Assembly: GCA_029582165.1 (NCBI GenBank)
Contig: CM055871.1
Location: forward strand, 5,897,501 to 5,961,500
Source of the DNA: Portulaca oleracea
Lineage: Eukaryota > Streptophyta > Magnoliopsida > Caryophyllales > Portulacaceae
Direction: 5' to 3'
Length of the DNA: 64,000 nucleotides
Below the pieces are notes generated by a model. That model was given only the letters and a program-made list of their open reading frames with translations, was not told where the DNA came from and did not search any database. This document shows positions 23,101 through 33,108 of this stretch, piece after piece. Positions within the stretch are counted from its first letter, which is position 1. Every line of letters begins with the position of its first letter. The position numbers and the translations under genes were made by a program.

Positions 23101-23793
23101 GATCTGTTCTTGCAGGGAGGTTGTCAAGAGATCAGGGATGCCTGATAGGTGCTACTTCCCCGGGGTTAGTTATATGCACGTGTGTGAAATGGATGGCCAT
23201 CCGTATGTTGAGATTGTGATTGATTGAGATTGATATTGAGATTTGATTATGGTGAAGTCTTGGATTTCGAGGGCCAAATAAGCAAGGTCCGCCCGCTTAA
23301 TAAATTTGAAGGACGGTTATGGTTGGTTTGGGAAAAATAGTTGGTTTCGAAAAGATTTGACTCGTTCACTTCTCCCCCAAAAATGAATTGAAATGGATTT
23401 TAAACTGTTTTGACAGTTAGGGGTAGACATTATTGAGTCCTCCTCATAGTTTAAATGTTTTGTTTTCAGGTGAAGAGTTCTATGCTGGGAATGGGAATTA
23501 GAAGTGAGGACGATAGATCGAAGTTAGAAGTTCTATGAATAAAGTTTAGTTTATGTTTTAGCTTTGGAGTTGGTTAATGTTTAGTTTACATTGTTCCAGA
23601 ATTTGGAAGTTCTATTGTTATTAAATTGAAGTAAAAATGATTAGTTGTTAGTTTTCCTTTCTTGCCTTGTATTCCTTCGAGGATACGGCAGTAACGCCCA
23701 ATTAAAAAGAAAAAAAAAAGTCTTCCGCTGTTAAGGTTAGTCAACGTTTGACTTTGACCGTTAAGTTTAGAATTGAATTTCCAAGGCGTTACA
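20172..23793 (+). repeat. 3' LTR of relic F (about 3.6 kb)
   Basis: Starts tgtaaaaccccgg and ends ccaaggcgttaca. Long LTRs of this type are usual in Tekay/Del chromoviruses. Open frames at 20600-21120 come from a CCG/CGC-rich patch and are not genes. Confidence 0.7.
22991..23157 (+). repeat. Tandem duplication of ~82 bp within LTR F
   Basis: Two copies of a unit containing gttcgggcaacg, catagaccaggatctgtt and gcagggaggttgtcaagaga, about 82 bp apart. Confidence 0.9.
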
Positions 23794-24403
23794 CTATGTC
23801 TACAAATCACTATACGGGCTTGGGACTCACTTTTATTCATAGAGTCGAACAACCACATGGGTTTAACTTACCAAGGAAGAAGTTCATAATCGCTCGAAGT
23901 GTCTCCCGGTCTCCTTCAACTGAGAAGGAAGACCAAATCCCGCCTTCGCCACAGGAGGTGATCAAGAAAGAAGATATGGTGAACGAGAAAGTCCTTTTAT
24001 GGAACAACTCTTTACCACAATAATTCAAATGCAATCATGCATAGAAGGTCTGGACCAAAAAATGGATATGATCCTTTGGATTTCACAAAACGATAGAAGG
24101 ATGATTAATATCGAGCATCGCATCAGAGAAAATATAGGAGGAGGATCATCATCGATGGGGTTGTATGACATTGACATTCATAAAAGGGCTCCTAATTCCT
24201 TTGCTAGAAATGCTGAAACGCGACCACCCATGTCTTTCACTCCGATCTCTACTACCTATACTGAGGCTCTCAGTTGTCTCAATTGTCTCCTTAAGGAAGG
24301 AAAATTTTGGAACCCAAGTGAGTTTTGCAGATATAATAGACTTCGAGGTCATGATACTGAAAACTGCTTCACCCTCAAGAAAAATCTTGAAGAAGTGTTC
24401 TAA

Positions 24404-27400
24404 TTAGTAGAACTGCCGCCACCGAACACAATGCAGAAACCCTATCAGAAGTTCAGGATGTAAGGGATCTTTCGCTGCAAGCTCTGGGACTCCGGGTTAC
24501 ATCAGAGTAGAAGATACCAAGGCTTAATGAGGAGATCTTTTGTTATCATGTTATTCCTTTTCTTTCCATGATAGTTGGCATTTATTTACAGAGACAAACA
24601 GAATTTATCTATAGTAAATTTTCAATGCATTCGTCTTATTCACATTCACTAAGATAAACTCATATTCATTATGACTCTTGTCTTCCCCGACCCTTCATTT
24701 GCTTCTAAATTGTTAAGAAAAGAATCTTGTGCTTGCATTACTGATTTGAATTGAAGAGCTCACTCACCCATATGACCATCCAAGTTTGACACATCCATTT
24801 GCTCACATCTTTCACTCCATCTCACATCCTGATCACACCTTCACTCTATGTTTTTTTTCCCTTTGTGTCCTACCCCGAGTCCAAGGTTTAGTGGAGAGAA
24901 GAGAGGATAACTCCACCGCCAAAGCGAAGTTAGGCAAAAGGAGAGACAAATTTTTTTTAAAAAAAACAAAATACGAGGCCAACTTGAACACCTACAACAT
25001 GTTGGGCAAAAGGAGAGGTAAATGAGTAAAAATCAAGAGAGAAGCTAACCTGAACACTCACCCAATAGGTTAGGCAAAAGGAGAGAATTCAAATGAACAA
25101 GACCAATCATCTCTAAAAGTGAATCTCACTTAAATCACGCAGCTTAAAAAGACATGCCTATGATAGAAGGCTTCCACCCCTTACCACCGACATCATCACC
25201 ACCTTCATTTTCATCTAGCGCTTTACCTACATTATTACCTTCTCACACCATCTCCTTAACCACCACCACGAACCCGGTCATTCATTTTATGACCATTTTA
25301 TCCCTAAACCCACCTAAGCCAAATAATGTGTTGCGAGTAACATTCATTGATAGGAGAAGTATAAGCTGGAGGTCCGTAGTTCAAAAAAAATCCAAAAAAG
25401 AAAAAAAGAAAAAAAAAGAAAAAAGCAAAAAGCAAAAAAAAAAAAAAGAAGAAAGAAGTTAGAATAAGAGGCAGTTGTAAGTCACCCGCAAAATCCCAAA
25501 ACCTTCCCCTCAAACCTTCACACCTACCTTCCCATTAAACTTTCGACTTATCTCAAAGTCCTTCTTGAGGCATCAATCGTTTAAAGCTGCACCTGTTGAA
25601 CTACGACTGACTTGATTCCACACTGGATACTAGGAGAACCTCTTTGAGGCCCGGTCGTTGCAATTCACTTTGGAGTAAATTCATCATTAAATCATTTGGT
25701 CTTCGAGAGAGAGAATAAAGAATGGCTAGCGCGAAAACCTCACCAGGCGGGCTAGGCAAAAGAAGAGAGAATCTTGGTCTCTAAGGACAATAAAAAAACT
25801 CTTAAATTTCCTTTCACCATGCACACCCACTTTTTCCATCAGACTTGGATCACCTTTCCTTCTAACCATAGCCATTTGACCATCTCTTCCCTTATGAGAT
25901 AAACCCATGAGACATGGTCCTTCATCCATAGACCATCTCGTCCACCTCCATCAGTTCGAACCTCTATCCATCGAACTACCTATCCATTCATCACATCGTC
26001 CATTACATCTGATCACTACTCTCGTCTTGTCCACCATTGGGGCTTAACCACTCACAAACATGCTTTCTATACCACCATTCCTATCTTTTCCATAATCCAT
26101 CCTCCATTGTTCCTCACCCTGTGAGCTCTTTTTATTTGGTCATTAGTGTATGTATGAGATTCGTCATTTAATCCTTGCTTTCAGATTACCTGAGTGAGGG
26201 ATAACTCCTTTAGTAGAACAAAAAGCCAACTACATCAAAATAAGGGTTACTTGAAGACAACACCCACCTAGGTCCATCATGCTGACTCATTTGAAGCCAT
26301 TTGTTCACTAGTACCGGGGGCTCGCTCATCACTCAATATCCGCATTATGACAGCTTAAGCGGGTCAAGCTTTCCCCTGATATCATCTTTTGCGGCATTCC
26401 AACTAGGGGCTCATTCATCGCTCAATGTCCGCATCATGGCAACTTATGAAGTTACAAGACATTTCAACAAAACTCATCATTTTCACTTTCTTCGCCTCGT
26501 TCTGAAACCCACTTCAAAATCACCCTTGACATTCAGAGTCTTTATTTACTTTTCATTATTCTTTTTTTCTCTCTCGGGAAAGTGGGGGTTTTATATTGCA
26601 TGCATGCACCAAATCAATGTCTATTTTTTTAGATCATGTGCATTTCTTAAAGGTCTTATTAGTTTACATTTTGAGTCACTTTAATTTTTTAATTTTAATT
26701 ATGAGTCATTGTTTTCTTTTCTTCTTGAGTAACAAAAAAGAGTCACATGCATCGCAAAAATAAAAAAGAGGTGTATTAGAATTAGGTTGCATAAAAAACA
26801 TGCATAATAGAGTCTTGTATTGTAATGTAATTCATCTAGCATATCATGCATAAGACTTCATTTGCATTCCTTTGTCCCTTGTTTGAGTCTCAAAAGAAAT
26901 GAGAGGAACCTTGAAAATTGTGACTCAGGTTCGCTCACCAAGGATCTTGATCACCTCTAGAAAGATATCCGATAAGATCGCCAGAAGATCCAAATTCGCT
27001 GTCAACAAAAGGATTTTCGGTCCAAGGAGTTGAAATTTTACCAGAAATAATTCAGAGAATACTCATTTTCTGAATTATACTCTAAAATCGGAGTCATTAA
27101 ATTTTATGAGAACTAATTCGGAGAATAATACATTTTCAGAATTAAAACTCTAAAATTTAATTCAAAAAGATTTTACGAGATTCCATTCGAGAAATCGTTC
27201 AGGACTCGAACTTTACTCCAAGAGTCCCAGTTAGAATCAATTAAATTTCATGATAAAAATCCGTGAATAATTTACATTATTCGGATTAAACACTAAAAAT
27301 TTAATTCATCCACACTATATGCATGCGAGACAAAGAAAATGAAGGCAAAGATTGAACTCAAAATTGAACTCGAGAACCCATTGGAGTTTGAGCAGTGACC

Positions 27401-27522
27401 TTAAGCGGTGCGCACGACTAGAAGTGAACCAAGTCCTGTGGGCGACAAATGGCGTCGAACGGTGAATCAACACAGCCAGGTGGGTCTGACGTTTGACTGG
27501 GTCCGAACGAAACACGACCCGA
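24404..27522 (+). other. Non-coding internal region of element E, first part
   Basis: No pol domain was found on either strand. It contains scattered direct repeats: ggcaaaaggagag three times at 24933-25085, a tandem pair of ggggctc-tcat-ctcaat blocks at 26327-26448, and aattc-gagaata blocks at 27050-27300. An A/G-rich tract lies at 25383-25460. Confidence 0.55.
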
Positions 27523-27840
27523 GACCCGAACTCAAAGTCAGGCGGGTCTGCACGGAAGAAAAACCCAGGACCCGAACTAAAAGTCAGGCGGGTCTGCACG
27601 GAAGAAAAACCCGGGACCCGAACTCAAAATCAGGCGGGTCTGCACGAAAGAAAAACTTAGGACCCAAACTCAAGGTCAGGCGGGTCTGCATGGTGAAAAA
27701 AACTGAAGACCCGACACTTGAACTCAAAGTTAGGCGGGTCTGCACGGAAGAAAAATTCGGGACCTGAACTCATTGTCGAGCGGGTCTGCTTGACATAAAT
27801 AAGACCTAAGGAAACCCGAGCTAGCACTGGGTGGGTCTGC
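27523..27840 (+). repeat. 46-bp tandem array in element E
   Basis: About six imperfect copies of a 46-bp unit that starts gacccgaactcaaagtcagg and contains cgggtctgcacggaagaaaa. The first three are exactly spaced and later ones are diverged or slightly longer. The gcgggtctgcacg word also occurs in the element's LTR (about 17527 and 18407). Confidence 0.85.
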
Positions 27841-28387
27841 ACGGATCGAAACATATGAACACTATCCCGACCCATGATTCGAGAGCAGCAACGCGGGTCC
27901 GCGCATTGACCCGGGAACAGACTCGAACTCACAGTCGAGCGGGCTGCCCAAGTTAAAAGAACGGAGAAATCAAAAACCTGAGACTTTGAACTCACCACAT
28001 CGGTGGAGTGCGCACGATAAGAAATCAAAAATCCGAGACCGAACTTCGATTAGGAAGTGTCGCGCAAGACAAGCAATAGCCGAAAAATCACGAAACCCAG
28101 ACCCGAAACCCGAGCTCAGCACCAAGCAGATCCGCACGGGTGCTCCTACTTCTCGGGTACTGGTGCCTTCGTGCTGGCCCGCACGCCGAGAATTTGTAGA
28201 GAGAGAAAATGAGGAATAGAGATGGAAGAGGACAAATCCATCAGCCTTTTAACACTCATCTTTATTACTACCATCATTCCCACCACCTCTCACTTCCCCA
28301 TTTTTCTAAAATTCAAAAAAATAAATCGGTTAATTTGACCGATTAAATTAGCATTTGACTGTTTGGTTGACTGATTAATTAATCAGT

Positions 28388-28625
28388 TTTTTTATTTTCA
28401 AGAGAAGTACAAAAATAATTTCATATACTCAGAAAATAATCTAATTGAATCAAAGAGAAACGCAGTGCGGTGCATTAAAATTAAATTAACAATTTTCAAA
28501 AGAAATATGGAGATTAAATATCCATATACTTAGAAAGTTTGTTAATTTTCAAAGGAGAAGCGACAAAATTATGACATATTTTATTTTCAAGAGAATTATG
28601 AATATTCGTACACTCAGAAAATAAT
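28388..28625 (+). repeat. Degenerate ~115-bp repeat in element E
   Basis: Three diverged copies of a block with attttcaa-agagaa, catatact-agaaa and taatt words. Confidence 0.5.
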
Positions 28626-28689
28626 ATGAAGTCAAAAACGAATTACGATCACCACCCCTAGTTTGAACACTGGGGGCTAACATTGTTTT

Positions 28690-29110
28690 TTATTCAGCCG
28701 GACGTCGAACGTTAACAGTACGATGTCAATTTAGCCGGACGTCGAACGTTAACGGTACGATGTCAGTTCAGCCGATCGTCGACCGTTTAAAATACGATGA
28801 CAGAAGTTTGAAATACAGTTAGGCACAGGACAGTTGCTTGCAAGCGTCGACAATCAATAAAGACATAGGATATTGTTTCCGAATGTCAATTCAGTCGGAC
28901 GTTGGGCGTTAACAGTATGATGTCAATTCACCGACGTCGGCGTTAACGATGCGATGTCAATCACCCGACGATGTCGTCAGCCGGTCATCGGGTGTTTAAA
29001 ATACGATGACAGAAGTTTGAAGTACAGTTAGGCGCAGGACAGTTGCTTCCAAGCGTCGACAATCAACAAAGACGTAGGATATTGTTTCGAAATATCAATC
29101 AGCCATAATT
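28690..29110 (+). repeat. Higher-order duplication before the polypurine tract of element E
   Basis: Two copies of a ~210-bp block contain ccgtttaaaatacgatgaca, cagttaggc-caggacag and gcgtcgacaatcaa. Each also has smaller repeats of gacgtcgaacgttaac. The second copy has several deletions. Confidence 0.8.
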
Positions 29111-29232
29111 CATACATCCAGTACAGGACTTTCGCTTCCAAGTGTCATCTAGCCTCAAGACATCACTACTGCAACATCTCACCCTTTTTGGTGTCTTTGA
29201 ATACTTTGATCTTCGTCTTACCAGACTCGATC

Positions 29233-29247
29233 AAAGTGGGGGCTAAC
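29233..29247 (+). promoter_or_regulatory. Polypurine tract of element E
   Basis: aaagtgggggctaac lies directly before the 3' LTR, where plus-strand priming is expected. Confidence 0.75.
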
Positions 29248-30685
29248 TGTAGACACCCAAAAAGTGTCATTGTAATATTGTAATTTTTTTTATTTCTAGT
29301 ATTTCTAGTTTTATTATTTTTAATGTAGGTAAAATGTCAATTATGTTTGAAATGCAAAAATGAGAGAAAAACACCACCAAACAGCCCACAAAATAGCCCA
29401 CAGAACAGGCCCAAAATAAGCCCTGGCACACAGCCCGAGGCGCTGCCCAGAACCCGAGTAGAGTCGGGGCGCCAGTCTGTCAGACGCGCCCATTACCGGT
29501 TCGGGCGCAGATGCGTCACGCCCGCCCGTTACCGGATCCATGTCCTCGGTCGCAGCGTAAGTCGGCCTCGAATCGCGTCATACAGCCCGCTTGAGAGCTA
29601 ATTATAGTTTATTTGCTTTTTTTAGAGCATTTGCTATTTTTAGCTTTCTAAACCTAATCTTTCATCACTCACCTACCTTATAAATACCCATATCATTCAT
29701 TTCGTTTTTCACACCGAAACCACCTGGAAGTATTGACACTAGGTGAATTTCTCTTCTTCTCTCCCTCTCTCATTTGCATACATGCATTCTGGCATTTTAA
29801 TTTTCGCATTTTCATTTTTGTTATTATTTTCTTGTAATCACCCATAATATCGTAATGCTGACATTAATGTTGGTTATGATTAATCTAAATCTGATTACTT
29901 GAAAGAATAACTTTAATTCCTTCTTTGTTCATATGTATTTTTGTTTATCGTTTTCATTTATTTATCGCATTCTTTTTATTATCGCATTTAATTTCCGCAT
30001 GCATTTAAATAACATCAATTAATCTAATTAATTCTCCCCTTCTACTCTTTTCTTTAATAAACTGATTTAGTAGAGTACGTTCTTTGAACGGGCGGATTCG
30101 AAGGTTTTTACTTTCGAATTCGTAACCTTACCTCCGGATCCGAATCTCATGGTTCGCGGTTACGCGGAGTCAAAAAAATTCGAGTTTATTAATTCTCTTA
30201 AAAATTAATTGGCGGCTCCAAAAAAATAAATTTGATTACATTTGATTCGCTGAATGTTAAATTTTATTCGAATTTTAAAATTTATTTATTTCCCGAAATA
30301 ATTTGAATATCGAAAATCGAAAATTGGTGGCCTCAGTCCAACATCGACACCCATGCATTGGCCCGAGCCCATCGCCAACACCCAGCGTCGGGAAGACCAG
30401 GTCACACGGCCAGCGCCAGTGCATCAAAGATGGCGCCTGGGTCAGTGACCCGGGTAATTCTCTGACTGCCTCGGTTTCCGTGCTAATTATTTTTTATTTT
30501 TCTAGTTTTATTATTTATTTCAGGTAGATTGTTAATTTTAATGTTCATAATAAAATTCAAACATTTCATGTGAACATTTTTAATGTGTAAGAATTCAATC
30601 AAATCCCTTAAAGACTAGACAGCTCTTTCGACTCGCCATACACCGCGTAGGGCACCATTGTAAGGTTTTTTTACCGGGTCCTAGA
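29248..30685 (+). repeat. 3' LTR of element E (about 1438 bp)
   Basis: Matches the 5' LTR throughout. It differs mainly in the two GC-rich patches, where CG-containing words have been lost or shortened, and it ends tcctaga instead of tcctaca. Confidence 0.9.
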
Positions 30686-31341
30686 GGACCCAATGGGTCC
30701 AAATTTTTTGGACCCAAACCCGCCTAAATGGGGCAGGTCTAAGCGAGTCTGTCAGGTCTAGGACCCATTACCATCCCTAGTCCTGGGTCACGCCTGTGAG
30801 GTTGTGACATCCTTTGGATCTAGTTGCCCCTTGCACAAGAAATGGACGTCGTGGCCGCAACGCCCTATGTCACGCTCGTGACGCCCTTGTTTTGAACTTA
30901 ATTTTTTGTTATTTTCTGTTCTTTCTATATATACCCCAAGGTTATTTTTTGTAAAGGACTTTTTGCTAATGATGATTATGAATATATTGGAAAGGCTTGA
31001 AGTTTTCTCCCCTCTCTAAAATCTTGTTTACTTTATCCATTTGTTAATGGTGGTGTTGCAAGTCTCTCCTTTATTGATTAGTGGTGGATCCTTCCTTTAT
31101 CTAATCATGGTGGATAGTTATTCTTGGTGGTGAATTTTTCCCTTTATCCAAGTTCATATCTGGATCCTTTGGTGACTCAAGCTCTTGTTATCTTTCTTGG
31201 ATTAAGATTATTGTTTCTCAAGATTATTTTCTACAATCAAGAACATTATTATCATCAAGTTTATCATTCATCCTCATCTACATGTTCAAGCAAGGTTTTC
31301 TCTTTAATCATTCAACCACCGCGCCACGCTCCACATTCTTA

Positions 31342-32260
31342 TTGAGCAAGGTAACATGCATCAACCTCCTGGATTTTTTGACTCATCTCGTCCTAATCAT
31401 GTTTGTCGTCTTAAGAAAGCCATCTACGTGTTGAAGCAAGCACCTTGTGCTTGGTTTCACTACTTTACTAATTTCTTACTTACTCATGGTTTTCTTTGTA
31501 GCCAGTCGGATCTGTCTATGTTTACTTATCGTTCCCACTCTCACATCCTCATTCTACTCCTTTATGTCGATGATATTATCCTCATAAGCAACTCTAATTC
31601 CATATTTTTCTCCTTTGTTAGTATTCTTTCACGCGCAATTTGCCATGAAGGATCTCAGAGATCTTCATTATTTTCTAGGGGCGCAGGTTGTACGTTCTTC
31701 ATCTGGTGTGTTTCTATCTCAACATAAAGGCACCTATGATCTTATTCATAAATTTCACATGCATACTTCTAGATCTGTCAACACTCCTATTGTTGCTTGA
31801 ATCGCCCTCACTCTCTTGGATGGTGAATACTTGTTAATCCTATCGATTTCAAAAGTATGGTAGGTGCTTTGCAATATTTGACTATGACTCGATCTGATAT
31901 GACATACGCAGCTCATGTGGTTTCCCAATTTATGCATACTCCCCGAAACTTCTCATTTATCTGTTGCCAAGCACATTTTCAAATATCTGCAAGGTACTAT
32001 TGATCATGGAATCTTTCTCCGCCCTACCATTGCTCTGTCTATTATTGTCTTATACTATGATGTTGATTGGGAGGGTTGCAAAGACAATGTCGTTCTACTA
32101 TCCGCTATGTGGCGTTCTTTGGCCCCAACCTCATTGCTCGACGATCAAAGAAGCAACCCACGACATCTAAATCTTCTACTGAAGCTAAATATAGGGTTAT
32201 TGCCTACATTGTTGCAGAGACAATTTGGTTATGCAAGGTGCTTTGTGAATCTATCTCTCT
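31342..32260 (+). pseudogene. Copia A reverse transcriptase C-terminal half and RNase H (decayed)
   Basis: Open frames read MHQPPGF, then CRLKKAIYVLKQAPCAWF, then LLLYVDDIILIS, the conserved middle and catalytic YVDD of Copia RT. After a frameshift come DLHYFLGAQV and YLQGTIDHG, and then RNase H with SSTEAKY near 32175. The start of this half continues the RT that breaks off near 14565. Multiple frameshifts show it is non-functional. Confidence 0.8.
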
Positions 32261-32479
32261 GCTCCAACTAAGATGTTATGTGACATCATCAGTGCAATAT
32301 ACCTCATTACTAATCCCACTCATCATAAGTGCAACAAGCATGTTATTGATTACCACTTTGTTCGTGAGCGTGTTGCCGATGACGATCTATCTGTTCGTTA
32401 TGTTCCCACTAAGCTTCATTTGCCTAATATTTTTACCCAAGGGTTGTCTTAGTCAGATTCTTTTTTTTTTTTTTTGAAG

Positions 32480-32627
32480 TACAGTGTGTCTATTTGTTCT
32501 CTTCCTGTACCGATTGAGGGTTGTAATAAAGGACAAGTTTTTGTTGTAAATAGACTTCTCATAATTGACTATATATATACATCGTCTAAGCTCCCAGTTG
32601 GGGCAAGTCATTCCATTTATTTTTACA
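32480..32627 (+). repeat. Right (3') LTR of Copia A
   Basis: Shares the ttgtaaatagacttctcataatt core and the tccatttatttttaca end with the left LTR. A T15 tract at about 32461-32475 lies just upstream where a polypurine tract would be expected, so that junction is rearranged. Confidence 0.6.
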
Positions 32628-33108
32628 CTACCCTTTGCTTTATTGTAGTACCCCAAAATTTTAATTTTAATCTTAACTTAATTGTAATTATGTTTCTAAA
32701 TAAGCTCTAATCAAATTATTTTTGGAGCTTATTAGATTAGCAATCACATTTATTTTTTGATCAAAATAGTTATCCAAAATATATTAATTTCACTATTAGT
32801 AATTTATACAATAATTCTTTTCTTGGCTCGACAAAGTTTGATTCGTATCTATTATAAACTCTTAATTATAGTTTCAAGTTGCGTTAGTGAAGATTTAATT
32901 TTTTATGTAGGTTAAACCCTTCTTAATGGAATTAGAGATTTATCAATTTTATAAATTTTCTTAGCAAAGTATATACTTCTCAATTATTTAACATTTTACT
33001 AAAAGAAAAAAAAAGTATAAAGATGAGCAATTTGCTAAGGAGCTAGTTGACCCGATGCAGCCAAATTCAACCCCTTCTCTTCTAATCTCCATCAAGCTTT
33101 TGACTCTG
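32628..33108. other. AT-rich intergenic DNA, no gene seen
   Basis: No supported open frame or element ends. Confidence 0.55.

Larger units (their letters stand above)
20068..23793 (+). mobile_element. Deleted Tekay-like Ty3-Gypsy relic F with 5-bp target duplication
   Basis: The insert is bounded by the 5-mer ctatg on both sides (20063-20067 and 23794-23798). It begins with tgtaaaaccc, the first bases of an LTR, but then goes straight into an internal 3' end: gtttcgaggacgaaac and the polypurine tract aagggggtaatga, as in chromoviruses. A full 3' LTR follows (20172-23793, tgtaaaacccc...ggcgttaca). All of the 5' LTR except about ten bases, together with all coding DNA, has been lost. Confidence 0.8.
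19831..24403 (+). pseudogene. gag-like gene of element E, broken
   Basis: The frame starts with ATG at 19831 and reads about 79 residues (ITQHLAEISQQMQGITTEND, helical and acidic). It is then cut at 20067 by a nested element. After that element (from 23794) the same frame resumes and runs to 24023. A frameshift near 24000 passes the reading to a 134-residue frame ending at 24403. That part carries a zinc-knuckle-like FCRYNRLRGHDTENCFTLKK motif, the C-(Y/H)-GH-T-C pattern seen at the end of Gag in Tat/Athila Ty3-Gypsy elements. Gag would form the retrotransposon particle. The insertion and frameshift make it non-functional. No pol genes follow. Confidence 0.65.
17311..30685 (+). mobile_element. 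Large gag-only LTR retrotransposon E (Tat/Ogre-like, non-autonomous)
   Basis: LTRs at 17311-18741 and 29248-30685 both start tgtagacacccaaaaagtgt and are nearly identical over most of their length. A primer site, tggcgactccactggga, follows the left LTR by 2 bp; this form is known from Ogre/Tat elements using tRNA-Arg. A polypurine tract, aaagtgggggctaac, precedes the right LTR. The flanking 5-mers are gaacc and ggacc, one mismatch. Between the LTRs only a gag-like frame is present; no protease, RT, RNase H or integrase was seen in the remaining ~5 kb, which is filled with tandem repeats. It must rely on another element's enzymes. A deleted chromovirus relic interrupts the gag region. Confidence 0.85.
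15170..30779. mobile_element. hAT non-autonomous element with 8-bp target duplication, split by insertions
   Basis: Left end tagggatgacaatgggtagg; right end acccattaccatcccta. The flanking 8-mers are gtcctagg (15162-15169) and gtcctggg (30780-30787), one mismatch apart, as expected of hAT insertion. The element's own DNA is rich in GGGTCC/GGACCC words. It holds a Mutator-like foldback (15608-17219) and a large LTR element (17311-30685). No transposase was seen. Confidence 0.85.
14566..31341 (+). mobile_element. LTR-like insertion B inside the Copia A reverse transcriptase
   Basis: This DNA separates the two RT halves of Copia A. Its own sequence is 14566-15169 plus 30780-31341, about 1.2 kb in all; the rest is nested elements. 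The right part has a TATA-like ctatatataccccaagg near 30928 followed by a transcribed-leader-like stretch, as in a solo LTR. A taaca word near both edges could be a 5-bp target duplication, but TG/CA ends are not obvious. The class is unresolved. Confidence 0.45.
13595..32627 (+). mobile_element. Copia LTR retrotransposon A, internally deleted and split by nested insertions
   Basis: Short LTR-like ends share ttgtaaatagacttctcataatt and end tccatttatttttaca on both sides (about 13595-13766 and 32480-32627). The sequence right after the left LTR, tgtatcaagagc, is a degraded tRNA-iMet primer site. The gag, protease and integrase regions are missing. The reverse transcriptase begins near 14330, breaks at about 14565 just after LHG, and resumes at about 31342, followed by RNase H to about 32240. 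The intervening ~16.8 kb is other mobile DNA. Both halves carry stops and frameshifts, so the element is dead. Confidence 0.75.

Noticed and set aside
22991..23157. CRISPR-like or regulatory repeat array
   Set aside because: Only two copies in direct tandem without spacers, inside an LTR. It is an ordinary tandem duplication.
25154..25462. 102-codon frame ending in Lys-rich tail
   Set aside because: The tail is an A/G-rich tract, and the region is non-coding DNA of retrotransposon E.
27408..27767. 119-codon repetitive frame rich in RRVCTEEK
   Set aside because: Product of the 46-bp tandem array. The period is not a multiple of three, and the array has no protein-like conservation.
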